A DNA stretch of 64,000 nucleotides from CAVTRI01 sp963737075. Its GTDB lineage: Bacteria > Actinomycetota > Acidimicrobiia > Acidimicrobiales > Palsa-688. The notes below the pieces were generated by a model. That model did not search any database and was not told the DNA's origin. It saw only the letters and a program-made list of their open reading frames with translations. Each line of letters begins with the position of its first letter. Within the stretch, counting starts at the first letter, position 1. The stretch spans positions 1,736,001-1,800,000 of the forward strand of contig CAVTRI010000001.1 in the NCBI GenBank assembly GCA_963737075.1. The letters run 5' to 3'. A program made the translations under genes and the position numbers. This document shows, one piece after another, positions 8,676 to 18,137 of this stretch.

Positions 8676-9193
8676 ACGTTCCCGACGGCAATCAGTCCTT
8701 CATCGGTTCGGCGGGGTCGGATCGCGCCATGGGCCGGCTCTTGGCGCGTTGAGTTCTCAATGTTCCCCGTGCGCCGGGGTCGGATCGCGCCTTGGCTCGG
8801 GTCTTGGCGCGTTGAGTCGTCATGCCTATCTCGGGAGGCGCGGTCGGACGTCGAATATGACGCCTGGTCGCGCCGCCGGTTGCTGGCGCCGCGCCTGATC
8901 GCGCCATGGGCCGGCTCTTGGCGCGTTGAGTTCTCAATGTTCCCCGTGCGCCGGGGTCGGATCGCGCCATGGGCCGGGTCTTGGCGCGTTGAGTCGTCAT
9001 GCTTATCTCGGGAGGCGCGGTCGGACGTCGAATATGACGCCTGGTCGCGCCGCCGGCGGCTGGCGCCGCACCTGATCGCGCCATGGGCCGGCTCTTGGCG
9101 CGTTGAGTCCCCCGTGCGGCGGGGGCCCGCCCCAAAAACGGGGGCGACTGACCTTAAGCACCGTTCGTTAGTCGACTGGCGAAAGCGCCGGCC
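8676..9193. other. intergenic region dominated by repeat array
   Basis: No gene is supported here. Long frames are open on both strands only because the repeat period (177 bp) is a multiple of three; they lack ribosome-binding sites and have Arg/Pro/Ala-rich low-complexity products. Confidence 0.6.
8721..9107. repeat. 177-bp higher-order tandem repeat with five hairpin-forming 33-mers
   Basis: A 33-bp unit occurs five times, at 8721-8753, 8784-8816, 8898-8930, 8961-8993 and 9075-9107. Spacing alternates 63, 114, 63, 114 bp, so the true period is 177 bp with about 2.2 copies. Each unit has inverted arms CGCGCCA and TGGCGCG around a 12-nt loop; copy 2 differs most (CTTGGCTC in the loop). The two kinds of spacer are also repeated almost identically. 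The near identity of the copies points to recent duplication. It lies between hemerythrin and dodecin (convergent ends). Function unknown. Confidence 0.9.
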
Positions 9194-9412
9194 TCACTCT
9201 GAAGGTTCCTCGAGACGGAACCCAACCTTCATCTTGACTTGGAAATGACAGGCACGCTGGTTCTCGATATGCCCTCGGATTTCGACGACCTCAAACCAGT
9301 CCAGGTTCCGCAAGGTCTTCGACGCCCTCTCGATCGCCCCTCGGACGGCGTCGTCGATGCTCTCGGACGACGAACCGACGATCTCTGAGACGACGTAGAC
9401 GTTGTCAGCCAT
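9194..9412 (-). CDS. dodecin flavoprotein
   Basis: A 72-aa dodecin. The family hallmarks are all present: VYVVSEIVGSSSESIDDAV, then AIERASKTLRNLDWFEVVEIRG, and QVKMKVGFRLE at the end. Dodecins assemble as hollow dodecamers that bind flavin pairs (or CoA in some actinobacteria) between symmetry-related Trp residues, here W39, and act as flavin storage or buffering proteins. Start ATG 9412 has GGAGGG 5 nt before it. It follows the WhiB gene on the same strand by 108 bp. Confidence 0.95.
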   Translation of the reverse strand: MADNVYVVSEIVGSSSESIDDAVRGAIERASKTLRNLDWFEVVEIRGHIENQRACHFQVKMKVGFRLEEPSE

Positions 9413-9520
9413 CTTTCCCTCCGGGTCGCGTGCGCAGTGGCGACTCGAACCTACCGTCTTCCGGTTGCCGCGAGGGAATCCCGCCCGAGACTGCTGCCGG
9501 ACCCGGCACCCAGCCGATGG

Positions 9521-9826
9521 TCAGGCGGTCAGCTGGACATCCTCATGGCTGTGCTTCGGCGGCCGTCCGCGCTTTCGCTTCTGAGCGAGGATCTTGCCCT
9601 TGGCGAACAACTCGCCGCCCCACACCCCGCACGGCTCCTGCCGGGCGAGGGCGCCTTCAAGGCAGGGCTCGACCAGGCTGCAGGTGGCACAGATCGTCTT
9701 GGCTCGCGCGATGTCAGAGATCTGATCAGAGAAGAAGAGGTCCGCCGGGGCAACTGACCGGTCCCGGCACCGCGCTTCCGCCCAGACGACAGGAGCTTCC
9801 GCTTGGATGTGAAGACGGTTGATCAC
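9521..9826 (-). CDS. WhiB-family regulator with AT-hook (WhiB7-like)
   Basis: A 101-aa Wbl protein. The four 4Fe-4S ligands are C20, C46, C49 and C55 (C-x2-C-x5-C), followed by GVWGGE (67-72) that contacts the sigma factor, and a basic tail R-K-R-G-R-P-P-K (84-91) that matches an AT-hook. The AT-hook is characteristic of WhiB7, a mycobacterial activator of drug-resistance genes. Start GTG 9826 is preferred because AAGGAG lies 7 nt upstream; TTG at 9859 is the longer option. The gene lies 80 bp downstream of the MMPL exporter on the same strand. WhiB7-like function is inferred from the AT-hook and GVWGGE only. Confidence 0.9.
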   Translation of the reverse strand: MINRLHIQAEAPVVWAEARCRDRSVAPADLFFSDQISDIARAKTICATCSLVEPCLEGALARQEPCGVWGGELFAKGKILAQKRKRGRPPKHSHEDVQLTA

Positions 9827-9905
9827 GCTACGGCTCCTTCGCCTGAGCGGTGTCAGCAACTGACATTTCTGTGGCGGGAGTCGGTCATCTTTCCCTCCGT
9901 CACCG

Positions 9906-12133
9906 TCAGCCTCTGACCGGAGCTGCTTGCGGGCGGGCCCTGGGACCGTCGGCAGTCAACGTCGGGAGCCGGCGGTCGAGCCAGCGGGGCAGCCACCAGT
10001 TGGCCGCGCCGAGGAGTTGCATGATGGAGGGCACGAGCACCATGCGGACCAGGGTGGCGTCCACGAGAATGGCGGCCGCGAGTCCGAGACCGAAGACATC
10101 GAGGACACGAAGCGGGTCGCCGATGACGAACGAGCCGAAGACGCACACCATGATGGCCGCGGCCGCGGTGATGACCCGGCCGGTGGCGGCCAGACCGTCC
10201 GCCACGGCGACGCTGTTGCGACCGGTTTGCTGCCATGCCTCCTGGATTCGGGACAGCAGGAAGACTTCGTAGTCCATCGAGAGCCCGAAGGTGATGGTGA
10301 ACATCATGAGCGGGATCCACGGGTCGATGGGCCCTGTCCGGCTCACCGCGAAGATGGAGCCGAGCCATCCCCACTGGTAGACGGCGACGATCACCCCGTA
10401 GGCGGCGCCGATCGACAGGAGGTTCATGATCGCCGCTTTGATAGGAATGACGATCGACCGGAACACCGCCATCAACAAAACGGCCGACACCAGGATTACC
10501 AAACCGATGATCCACGGCAGCCTGGAAGACAAGCCGGATGAGGCGTCGACGCCGGCCGCGGTCTCCCCGCCGACCAGTACAGACACGCCGGTGGCGCGGG
10601 TGGTGTCGGGGATCACTGTCGACCGCAGATGCTTGACGAGCGAGGCCGTGGCGGCGTCTTGCGGGGCGGTGGTCGGGTAAACGATCAGCACCGCGGCATT
10701 CCCCGCCGGGTTGAACACCGGCGGGTCTGTGTGGGCGACGCCTGGCACGGACTCCAGCCGCTGGGCGAGGGCCGTCACCGCCGCCCGGCCCGCGGCTCCC
10801 GCGGCGGGCCCGGTGCCCGGTCGGACGGCAGAAGAAGGAGGCAGTTCGGCTGCGACCACCAGGGGCCCGTTGAAGCCGGGCCCGAACCCTGTGGACAGGA
10901 GGTCGTAGGCCTGGCGGGTGGTGAGGTTGGTCGGGTCGTTGCCGGAATCGGTGAATGCCAGCCGCATCGACAACAACGGAAGGGCCAGGAGCGTCAGCAC
11001 TGCGAGCGCGGCCGTCCCGCACAGAAGCGGGCGTCGCTGGACGGTGAGGCTCCACCGCCACCAGAACCCGTTGTTGGAGCCGGGTACGGCGGTGTGCAGC
11101 ATGCCGGGGAGATGCAGCCGGTCGATCGCCTTGCCGGCGAAGCCGAGCATCGCCGGCAGGAGGGTCAGAGTTGCCGCCATGACCAGCAGCACGGCCAGGA
11201 TGGTGCCCACCGCCAGCCCGACCATGAACGCCTGCCCCACCAAGAAAAGGCCGAAGAGCGAGATGATCACCGTCGTGCCGGCAAACAGGACCGCCCGGCC
11301 GGCCGTGTTCTGCGACACGATGACGGCGTCTCGGGGGCGCGCCCCTCAGCCAAACCCTGGCGGTAGCGGGTGACGATGAACAGCGCGTAGTCGATCCCCA
11401 CGCCCAAACCGATCATGGCCATCAGCTGAGGCCCGAAGCTGGGGACTGTGAAGCCGTGGCTCACCAGGTCAACCACCGCGTAACCGATTCCCACTCCCAC
11501 GAGGGCGGTGAGGATCGGCAGGCCCATGGCCACCACCGAGCCAAAGGCCACCAGCATGATGATGATTGCCGCCGTAATGCCGAGCCCCTCGCTCGACCCC
11601 GGCGACGGCGACTCCACGTTGCTGATCGGCGCTCCGCCCAGCGCCACCTCGAAGCCGGGACGGGCGTAGGAGCGGGCGGTGTCGATCACCCGATGCACAT
11701 CGGCCTTGGGCAGATGATTGCTGGTGGTATCGAACTGGATGGTCGCAAAACCGATGTGGCCGTCCGGTGAAGACACGAGCGGCGACACTGAAGTGACCCG
11801 GGGCAGCGGCCGGAGCGAGGCCAGCACGCGGTCGACGCCGCCCGCCACGCCCGGGTCGGCCAGCGGCTGCGATGTCTGGAACACGACCTGGGCGCTGTCG
11901 CCCGCCTGGCTCGGGAACCGCCGGTGGAGGATGTCCTGTACCTGCTGGGATTGCCCGCCGCTCCCAAAGTTGTCCTCGAATCGGCTGCCTACCGAAGTGG
12001 CGATACCGATGATGACGACAACCGCGAGCACCCACAGCAGCAGGACGCGGCGGCGGTGGTCAAAGCACCACGCTCCCACACTCCCGAGCCGGTTGGCCGC
12101 GCTCGGTGCCGGCGCCTGACGCGTCATTGCCAT
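9906..12133 (-). pseudogene. MMPL/RND-family transporter, split by single-base frameshift
   Basis: Together the two halves make one MMPL-type exporter of about 740 aa. The N-terminal half (12133 to about 11338) has a first membrane helix (VLLLWVLAVVVIIGIATSV), a periplasmic domain, and helices 2-5 ending in GVGIDYALFIVTRYRQGLAEGRAP. The C-terminal half resumes at SQNTAGRAVLFAGTTVI with the rest of the helices, a second periplasmic loop and the final MDYEVFLLSR region. The frame changes at a G5 run on the plus strand (11333-11337); restoring one C on the coding strand gives the expected family join GRAPRDAV. MMPL proteins export lipids, siderophores or drugs. It overlaps the hydrolase gene by 10 bp. 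It may be a sequencing error rather than a true pseudogene. Confidence 0.88.
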
Positions 12134-13038
12134 GTCCGTTCCTTTCTCGGCGACTCGCCGACCGCGCTCAAGATGTCGGTCCAGCTGTCAAAGGGGAGCA
12201 AGTGCCCGCTCTGCGGGCGGATCGCGAGCATGCCCTGAGGCAGCGCACGTGCCCACCACCGACCGTGGGCGGGGTGGATGGCGGCGTCATCCTCGCCGTA
12301 GAAGAGCGCGGCGGGCGCTCGCACATCGGCCGGGGCGAACCCCCACGGGAGGCACCCAGCCAAGAGATCTGCGGCCAGCCCGCTGGCGCCACCGCGGAAG
12401 GCCTCGCCCCACATGGTCATGAGCGCCTGCCGGACCTCAGGCCTCGATCGGGCCGCGACGTCAGGTGGACTGTTCCAGGCATCCCCGGCGCGCTCGGGCG
12501 AGACCGCGACCGTGGCCGACCATCTGGTCGCCGCCGCCAGCGCCTGGGTCGGCTCTTCGGTGGCCAGCTCGGCCACTTCCCGAAGCGCCCCGGTGAGCCA
12601 GCGCACTTGGCTATCCGGCGCCGGCGTGGCCACGAGCGCGACGGCCGTGACGCGCTCGGCGAGCACAGCGGCACAGGCTGCCGCGTACTGTCCGCCACCG
12701 GACCACCCCACCACGGGGACCTGCCCCAGCCAGAGGTGATCCAAGAGGCGCTCCACATCCCGGGCGAAGCCGGCCAGCGTGGGGTTGTGAACCGGATGCG
12801 ACCGGCCATAGCCGGGTCGATCCACGGTGATGAGACGGACCCCGGCCGCGGCGGTCGCCCGTGGGTCGGGGCACAGCATCCTGGAGCCGGGAGCGGGGTG
12901 GAGGAAGACCACCGGCGACCCCCGAGGGTCGCCCCACTCCGCCCACGCCAACAGCCGGCCGTCGGCGAGGGTCAAGACCTCGTCGGCCATCGGGACGGGG
13001 AGCACCGCGCTCGCGTTGGACCGGTCGGCAGGCTGCAC
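12124..13038 (-). CDS. alpha/beta-fold hydrolase
   Basis: A protein of up to 304 aa with the alpha/beta hydrolase pattern: VVFLHPAPGSR oxyanion region, DRPGYGRS, nucleophile elbow GWSGGG (Ser), acid in LFYGEDDAAIHP and His in PQSGHLLPFD. It begins with LADGRLLAWAEWGDP, a typical start for epoxide-hydrolase or haloperoxidase-like members. The start is either GTG 13038 or ATG 12990; the second fits the family length better. It overlaps the start of the MMPL gene by 10 bp, so both are likely transcribed together. Substrate unknown. Confidence 0.88.
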   Translation of the reverse strand: MQPADRSNASAVLPVPMADEVLTLADGRLLAWAEWGDPRGSPVVFLHPAPGSRMLCPDPRATAAAGVRLITVDRPGYGRSHPVHNPTLAGFARDVERLLDHLWLGQVPVVGWSGGGQYAAACAAVLAERVTAVALVATPAPDSQVRWLTGALREVAELATEEPTQALAAATRWSATVAVSPERAGDAWNSPPDVAARSRPEVRQALMTMWGEAFRGGASGLAADLLAGCLPWGFAPADVRAPAALFYGEDDAAIHPAHGRWWARALPQGMLAIRPQSGHLLPFDSWTDILSAVGESPRKERTWQ

Positions 13039-13126
13039 ACGAGCAGTGTCGCGACCCGGCTCACCGCTGTCGTCACGGCTTTTGGTGAGATCAGCCGCGG
13101 TGGGCGTGCTTTCGGCGCCAGTGGGC

Positions 13127-15880
13127 CTAGCTGTGGGCCGCTTTCTCTTCGCCCGCGATGAGCTGCCAGCGCCGGGTGATGCCGAGTTTGCGGTAGATGT
13201 GCGCCAGGTGCGTCTCCACGGTGTTCACCGACAGATAGAGCTGCGCGGCGATCTGCTTGTTGGTCCGCCCGGCCCGGACCAGGTCGGCCACGGCCTGCTC
13301 CTGCGGCGTGAGCGCCCCCGCGGGCGTGGCCCGGGCCCGTCCACCGGCGCGACGCCAGGCCGTTCGTGCCCGCTTGGCGTGCCAGGCGGCCCCGCAGCCG
13401 TCAGCCAGCTGTAACGCCTCGGCCAGGACCGGTCGGGCCCGGGCCGGCTGCCCCTGGCGGAGCAGAAAGCCGCCCTGGTCGATGAGCGCCTCCGCTTTGG
13501 CCACGGGCATGGCCGGGTGGTGGAAACTGACCGCCGCCGTGAAGCCCTCGTCGGCGTCTGCGAGGTCGCCGCGCCGCTCGGCCAGCGCGGCCCGACCACC
13601 CGCCAGGACGGCCTTGGGCCAGCACGACGGTAAGGCGGCGGCCCGAGGTTCCAACCACTCGACCACGCCTTCCGCCCAGTCCTCCCGGCCGCAGGCCAGA
13701 TGGGCGGCGATGGCCGGAGCTGCCCAGGGATAGATACACGGCTCGTGGAGGTCGACCATCCGGGCCGACCGCTCGAGCTGGCGGCAAATCCTGGAGGCCT
13801 GCTCCATCTGACCGCGGCGGAAGGCGAGGAGCGCGCGGGCGAAGTGCTGGGTCGTCCACACCCGACCAAGGTTTCCCCGGCCCGCGGCCATGGTCTTGAC
13901 TCGCTCGCAGCACACGCCGGCTTCTTGGATATGACCCAGTTCGAGGAGACACAGGGCCTTCTCCGAGAGGGCCAGGGGCAGCGAAAAGGGCATGAGCTCA
14001 GCAGATTCCATGATCTGATCGGAGACGTCGAGCGCCTCCGTCAGACGGCCTGTGCGTCTGAGAACCGCCGCGAGCAGGGCCTGACCCTCGAAGAGGTTCA
14101 TGGGGTATCGGCGCTCTTCGGCCTCGGAGAGGACGTCAGCAAGAACCCGCTCCGCTTCACCGAAGCGCTCGGACCACAGGGTCAGCTCGGAGTAAATGAC
14201 GCGAGGATCCGACCACTGGGTCACCTCGGGAGTTCGGCCCGGCGCTTGCCTGGCTGCCGCCTCGGCCACGTCGAGACCCGCGGCGTCGCCCGAAAGATAG
14301 GCGCACTGGGCCCAGACAGCATCGGCCAGGGCCTGGACCTGACCACCCACCTGGACGGCCACCGAACGGGCCCGGCTGGCGAGGGGCAGGGCGGCCCGTG
14401 GTCCCAGCCGGAGGACGCTCAGGTGAGCCTGGTCCAACAAGATCACTACCGCCACCTTCGGCGGTTCTGCTTCCACCAGTCGCACGGCCCGCTCGATCCG
14501 CGCCGAGGCCTCCTCGACCCGCCCGGAGCGGAACTCGGCTTGTGCGAGCTCAGAAAGCGCCGTCAAGTACAGCGGCCCTGGAAGATCGGCACGGCGGAGC
14601 AGCTGTTCGCACACGTCGCCTGCCTTCTGATTGTCTCCGATCACCCGCAGGGCCTCAGCCAGGTCCAGCAGGACTTCGGCCGGGGCGTCCTCCCCCGCGA
14701 TATCGGCGACGGCGCCGAGGTGGTGTCGCGCCGTACCGGGCGCGCCTCGCTCAAGGGCTTCACGCCCGGCTCGGGCCATAACCTCCAGGGCCGAGGGGTT
14801 CGCCAGGCGGGCGAGCACGGCGTGCTCGGCGGCCTCGGCGGCCGGAGCTCGGCGGGCGAGGAGCACCCGGAACGCCACCTCGTGCAGGTGCGCCCGAAGC
14901 GGCGCCGCCCGGTCGTAGACGGCGACGCGTACGAGCTGGTGGCTGAAGGTGGCCCAGCCCTCTCCGCCATCGGTGACGAGGCCCGCCCCGACGAGCGCCT
15001 CGAGCGCCCGGGCGGCTTCTGCCGGAGGAAGCCCCGCGACGTCGGCCGCCACCTCGGGTCGAAAGCGCCCGCCCAGCACGCTCGCCGCCCGCAGGTAGGC
15101 CTCAGCGGTGGCACCCACCCCGGCGAAACGCGAAAGGAGGAGCCGGGATGCCCACGACCCGCTGGGTCCGCCGAAATGTTCGGGCAGCGCCTGGCCGGCT
15201 GCGAGCTCGTTGGCGACATGGCCCAGGAGCAGCGGGTTGCCGGCGCAGGAGCTGACGGCTCCCTCGATGTCCCCGGAGCGGACCCGGTCACCGAGACGCT
15301 CGATGAGTAGTGACGTCGAGGCCTGGTCGGAAAGGGGCGCGAGGCGTTGGCAGTCCGCCAGCCGCTGCTCGGAAAGTTCCTGGGCGGCGCGTGCCGTCTC
15401 CGCAGGCCAGGGACGGGCCATGGCGAGGACGGCCACCGGCAGGGACGGGAGCCGCCTGCACATGAGCCGAAGCAGGGTCAGCGAATCGGGGTCGGCCCAG
15501 TGGGCGTCGTCGAGGGCGACGAGGAGGGGGCGCACGGCCACCTCGCGAAACCGATGCAAGAGCGTGTGCAGGCGGTTCGCGGCCCGCTCGTACGCCCGGT
15601 CGGCAGAATGCGACCCCGCCAGCGTCTCAGAACCAAGAAGAGGCTCCAGGGCTTGGCCGAGAAGCCCGAAGGGCAGCGCGGCCTCGGCCACATCCGCCCG
15701 GCCGACTCCTACCGTCATCCGACCGGTGGCGAGCTCCAGCGCGTGATCGAGCAGCGCGGACTTGCCGAGGCCCGCTTCTCCGAGCACGAAAAGGGCGCCG
15801 CCGCGGCCCGCCATGGCATTGTCGAGGAGCGCCCGGATCGCGGAAAGCGCCCGCTCTCGCTCGGCCAGGGTCACGCCCAT
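13127..15880 (-). CDS. LAL-type LuxR-family transcriptional regulator with AAA ATPase
   Basis: A 917-aa large ATP-binding regulator of the LuxR family. Walker A is GEAGLGKS (34-41), a Walker B-like segment is PLLVALDDAHWAD, a long TPR-like helical middle follows, and the C-terminus carries a LuxR DNA-binding HTH (LTPQEQAVADLVRAGRTNKQ to VETHLAHIYRKLG). Members activate catabolic or secondary-metabolism genes on binding an inducer and ATP. The gene is divergent from a WhiB gene, and a perfect 7+7 palindrome (15968-15983) lies midway between the starts. Downstream on the same strand, 89 bp on, is the hydrolase/MMPL operon, a possible target. Confidence 0.95.
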   Translation of the reverse strand: MGVTLAERERALSAIRALLDNAMAGRGGALFVLGEAGLGKSALLDHALELATGRMTVGVGRADVAEAALPFGLLGQALEPLLGSETLAGSHSADRAYERAANRLHTLLHRFREVAVRPLLVALDDAHWADPDSLTLLRLMCRRLPSLPVAVLAMARPWPAETARAAQELSEQRLADCQRLAPLSDQASTSLLIERLGDRVRSGDIEGAVSSCAGNPLLLGHVANELAAGQALPEHFGGPSGSWASRLLLSRFAGVGATAEAYLRAASVLGGRFRPEVAADVAGLPPAEAARALEALVGAGLVTDGGEGWATFSHQLVRVAVYDRAAPLRAHLHEVAFRVLLARRAPAAEAAEHAVLARLANPSALEVMARAGREALERGAPGTARHHLGAVADIAGEDAPAEVLLDLAEALRVIGDNQKAGDVCEQLLRRADLPGPLYLTALSELAQAEFRSGRVEEASARIERAVRLVEAEPPKVAVVILLDQAHLSVLRLGPRAALPLASRARSVAVQVGGQVQALADAVWAQCAYLSGDAAGLDVAEAAARQAPGRTPEVTQWSDPRVIYSELTLWSERFGEAERVLADVLSEAEERRYPMNLFEGQALLAAVLRRTGRLTEALDVSDQIMESAELMPFSLPLALSEKALCLLELGHIQEAGVCCERVKTMAAGRGNLGRVWTTQHFARALLAFRRGQMEQASRICRQLERSARMVDLHEPCIYPWAAPAIAAHLACGREDWAEGVVEWLEPRAAALPSCWPKAVLAGGRAALAERRGDLADADEGFTAAVSFHHPAMPVAKAEALIDQGGFLLRQGQPARARPVLAEALQLADGCGAAWHAKRARTAWRRAGGRARATPAGALTPQEQAVADLVRAGRTNKQIAAQLYLSVNTVETHLAHIYRKLGITRRWQLIAGEEKAAHS

Positions 15881-15967
15881 GGGGCTTCCGTCCTCCGCGC
15901 TCGAGTTGGGGTGGCGGTATCAGTTTCGTCGCCGACCCGGGAGCTGCGCCAGCCACCCGTGTCGAAA

Positions 15968-15983
15968 TGTGTCGCACGACACA
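15968..15983. promoter_or_regulatory. palindrome TGTGTCG-CA-CGACACA, candidate operator
   Basis: Perfect 7-bp arms with a 2-bp centre. It lies 88 bp upstream of the LAL regulator start and 93 bp upstream of the WhiB start, almost exactly central in a divergent intergenic region. LuxR-type HTH proteins bind such dyads; which protein binds here is not known. Confidence 0.55.
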
Positions 15984-16075
15984 CCGTTGATCTCATCGGA
16001 AGCCCGGACGACAACGGTCCGGCCATCGCCGAGGCTGTTGCCGTCCCTGCGTCACCGAAAGGAAGAGGACGGCCC

Positions 16076-16477
16076 GTGTCGAGACATGGCTCCAGTGAAC
16101 TCGAGCCCGTGCCCGGCGGGCTTGCCACGCGACGGGCTTCCGGGCCTCTCCCTTGCCAATGGCTTCCGTCCGAGCTCTTCTTTCCACCTGGCGAGGGTCC
16201 CTGGACCGACGCCGCAGATCCCGACGTCTACACCGAACCTCGCCGGGCCTGCGCTTGCTGTAGCCAGCGGGCGGAGTGCCTGGTCCTGGCGCTCATCCGA
16301 CGTGAGCCGTACGGCGTGTGGGGCGGAACGACCCCAGGCGAGCGGGCGCGCATCCATCTGGACGCTCTCCTGCCTACGCGACCAGGAGATAGCCCGCTTC
16401 ACACCGGCGATGTCAGGCACTCGTCACGGTCACCGTCTCGGTGTCTCGTCCGGAGCGCAGCAGCGAGCCGGGAGTAG
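16076..16477 (+). CDS. WhiB-family regulator
   Basis: A 133-aa Wbl protein. Cys27, Cys59, Cys62 and Cys68 fit the 4Fe-4S pattern (C...C-x2-C-x5-C); C61 is extra. The ELFFPPGEGPW segment and GVWGGT (80-85) are family hallmarks. Start GTG 16076 is chosen because AGGAAGAGGA lies 6 nt upstream; the reading frame is open much further left but runs into the LAL gene. The C-terminal tail after about residue 100 lacks an AT-hook and is low complexity. The gene ends inside the 3' end of the convergent D-aminoacylase gene (65-bp overlap). It is divergent from the LAL regulator. Target genes unknown. Confidence 0.85.
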   Translation: MSRHGSSELEPVPGGLATRRASGPLPCQWLPSELFFPPGEGPWTDAADPDVYTEPRRACACCSQRAECLVLALIRREPYGVWGGTTPGERARIHLDALLPTRPGDSPLHTGDVRHSSRSPSRCLVRSAAASRE

Positions 16478-18137
16478 CGCCGGTGAGCTGTCCGTCCGCG
16501 ACCACCCGGGTCCCGCGGACGAAAACGTGCTCAACCCCGGTGGAGCCGGCGTAGAGGCGAGAGGCGCCTCCCGGCAGGTCGTCCCGGGTGGTCTCGGGGC
16601 CGGGGCCGACCGCCGTCGGGTCGAACAGCACCAGATCAGCGAAGAAGCCGGGCGCGAGGCGTCCCCTGTCGAGCACGCCGTACAGGCGGGCGGGCACGTC
16701 AGAAAGCAGGTGGACCGCCTCCTCCATGGTGAGCCCGCTACGCGTCCGGACCGATGCCAGGACCGTCGTGCTGTAGGTGGCGCCGCACATCATGTCGAGG
16801 TGGGCGCCGGCGTCGCTGCCACCGATCACGGCCCGGGGATCGCGCCACACTTCTAGGCGAAAGGCCCAGTCGGCGTCGGTTTCGGGCAGCGTCGGGTACC
16901 GGAATCCGGTGCGGAGGCCGTCGGCGACCGCGACGTCGAGCAGGGCTTCCAAGGGTTCCTGCCCGCGCGCGGCCGCCACGTCCCGCACGGACCATCCCCG
17001 GTAGGCGGCCGTGGCGTCCGCGAAGGTCTCTTCGACGGTCACCACCGACCAGTTGGCCAGGCCCCGCAGGACCCCTGCCTCCTCGGACGTCGCCCCGGCC
17101 GCCAGCCTGCTGCGAACCTCGGCATCGGCAAGGGCCCGCATACGCGGAGATACCGGAAGGGCGAACACCTCCCGCCAGCCGGGGAGCCCGTCCAAGGGCG
17201 AGCCAGATAGGAGCGTCACCCGGATCCCGTTGCCCGGCGGGAGGGTGAGCGCGACCACGCGGGCGCCGCGTTCGCTCGCGGTCGTCGACGCCTGCAGCTG
17301 CTGTTCGCAGTAGGCACGGTTGGCGGCCGAAACGCCGAGCACGTTCCAATTGACCGGTCGGTTGCCGAGGGTGGACATCGACGCCATCAGGCCGACCTCG
17401 TCGTCACGAAACCCCCGCAGGCAGCCGGCGAGGATCACTTCCAGGGTCGTACCCGGGTGGTCGGCGACGGCCTCTGCCAGCGCCAGCACCTCGGCGCCAC
17501 TCGCCGCCCGGGAAGGGACGGGCTGGCCGTCGCCGTCGAGGTGCGGCGGCGCGCTGGACGTCGAAAATCCCATTGCCCCGGCCGCGAGCGCCTCGTGCAG
17601 CAAGGACACCATGGATGCCACCTGCGCCGAGCTGGCCGCGCCGCCCACCGCGTCCGGACCCATGACCGCCCGGCGGAGGGCGGAGTGCCCGCACAAAAAG
17701 CCCGCATTGACGCCGAGCGGCCGGTCCATGCGATCGAGCCACTCGGGAAAGGTCGCCCAGTCCCAGGACAGCCCCTGCCGGAGCGCGTCCAGCGGCATGC
17801 CTTCGACCTTGGCCATCATGCGCGCCAGGTAGTCCCGCTCGGCGTCGCCTGCCGGCGCCAGCGTGAAGCCGCAATTACCTCCGAACACCGTTGTCACCCC
17901 GTGCAGCGGGGACGGGCTTGCCGTCGGATCCCAGAACAACTGGGCGTCGTAGTGGGTGTGCAGGTCCACGAAGCCGGGCGCCACGACGAGGCCTGTCGCA
18001 TCGAGCACCGAGCGGGCGGGTTCGTCGGTCGACCCGACGGCGACGACCCGGCCGTCGCGGATGGCCACGTCTGCAATCACAGCCGGGGCCCCCGTCCCGT
18101 CGACGACCGTTCCGCCGCGGATCAGGAGATCAAGCAC
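16413..18137 (-). CDS. N-acyl-D-amino-acid deacylase family amidohydrolase
   Basis: A 574-aa metal-dependent amidohydrolase. LLIRGGTVVDGTGAP opens the beta-sandwich, H-T-H-Y-D gives the metal ligands, GGNCGFTLAPAG is the D-aminoacylase signature, and GGSDAGAHLD near residue 455 carries the late catalytic Asp. Members release D-amino acids or cleave cyclic amides. Start GTG 18137 is preferred because the upstream amidohydrolase TGA at 18130-18132 overlaps it; longer starts fall inside that gene. It is the last gene of an operon P450 - ferredoxin - amidohydrolase - deacylase. A paralogue is at 43726-45414. True substrate may be unlike D-amino acids. Confidence 0.9.
   Translation of the reverse strand: MLDLLIRGGTVVDGTGAPAVIADVAIRDGRVVAVGSTDEPARSVLDATGLVVAPGFVDLHTHYDAQLFWDPTASPSPLHGVTTVFGGNCGFTLAPAGDAERDYLARMMAKVEGMPLDALRQGLSWDWATFPEWLDRMDRPLGVNAGFLCGHSALRRAVMGPDAVGGAASSAQVASMVSLLHEALAAGAMGFSTSSAPPHLDGDGQPVPSRAASGAEVLALAEAVADHPGTTLEVILAGCLRGFRDDEVGLMASMSTLGNRPVNWNVLGVSAANRAYCEQQLQASTTASERGARVVALTLPPGNGIRVTLLSGSPLDGLPGWREVFALPVSPRMRALADAEVRSRLAAGATSEEAGVLRGLANWSVVTVEETFADATAAYRGWSVRDVAAARGQEPLEALLDVAVADGLRTGFRYPTLPETDADWAFRLEVWRDPRAVIGGSDAGAHLDMMCGATYSTTVLASVRTRSGLTMEEAVHLLSDVPARLYGVLDRGRLAPGFFADLVLFDPTAVGPGPETTRDDLPGGASRLYAGSTGVEHVFVRGTRVVADGQLTGATPGSLLRSGRDTETVTVTSA

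Noticed and set aside
8721..9107. CRISPR array
   Set aside because: The spacers themselves are repeated, they alternate between two lengths, and no cas genes are near.
8692..9248. Long open frames on both strands through the repeat array (147 and 162 codons)
   Set aside because: Open only because the period is a multiple of three; low-complexity products, weak starts and no ribosome-binding site.
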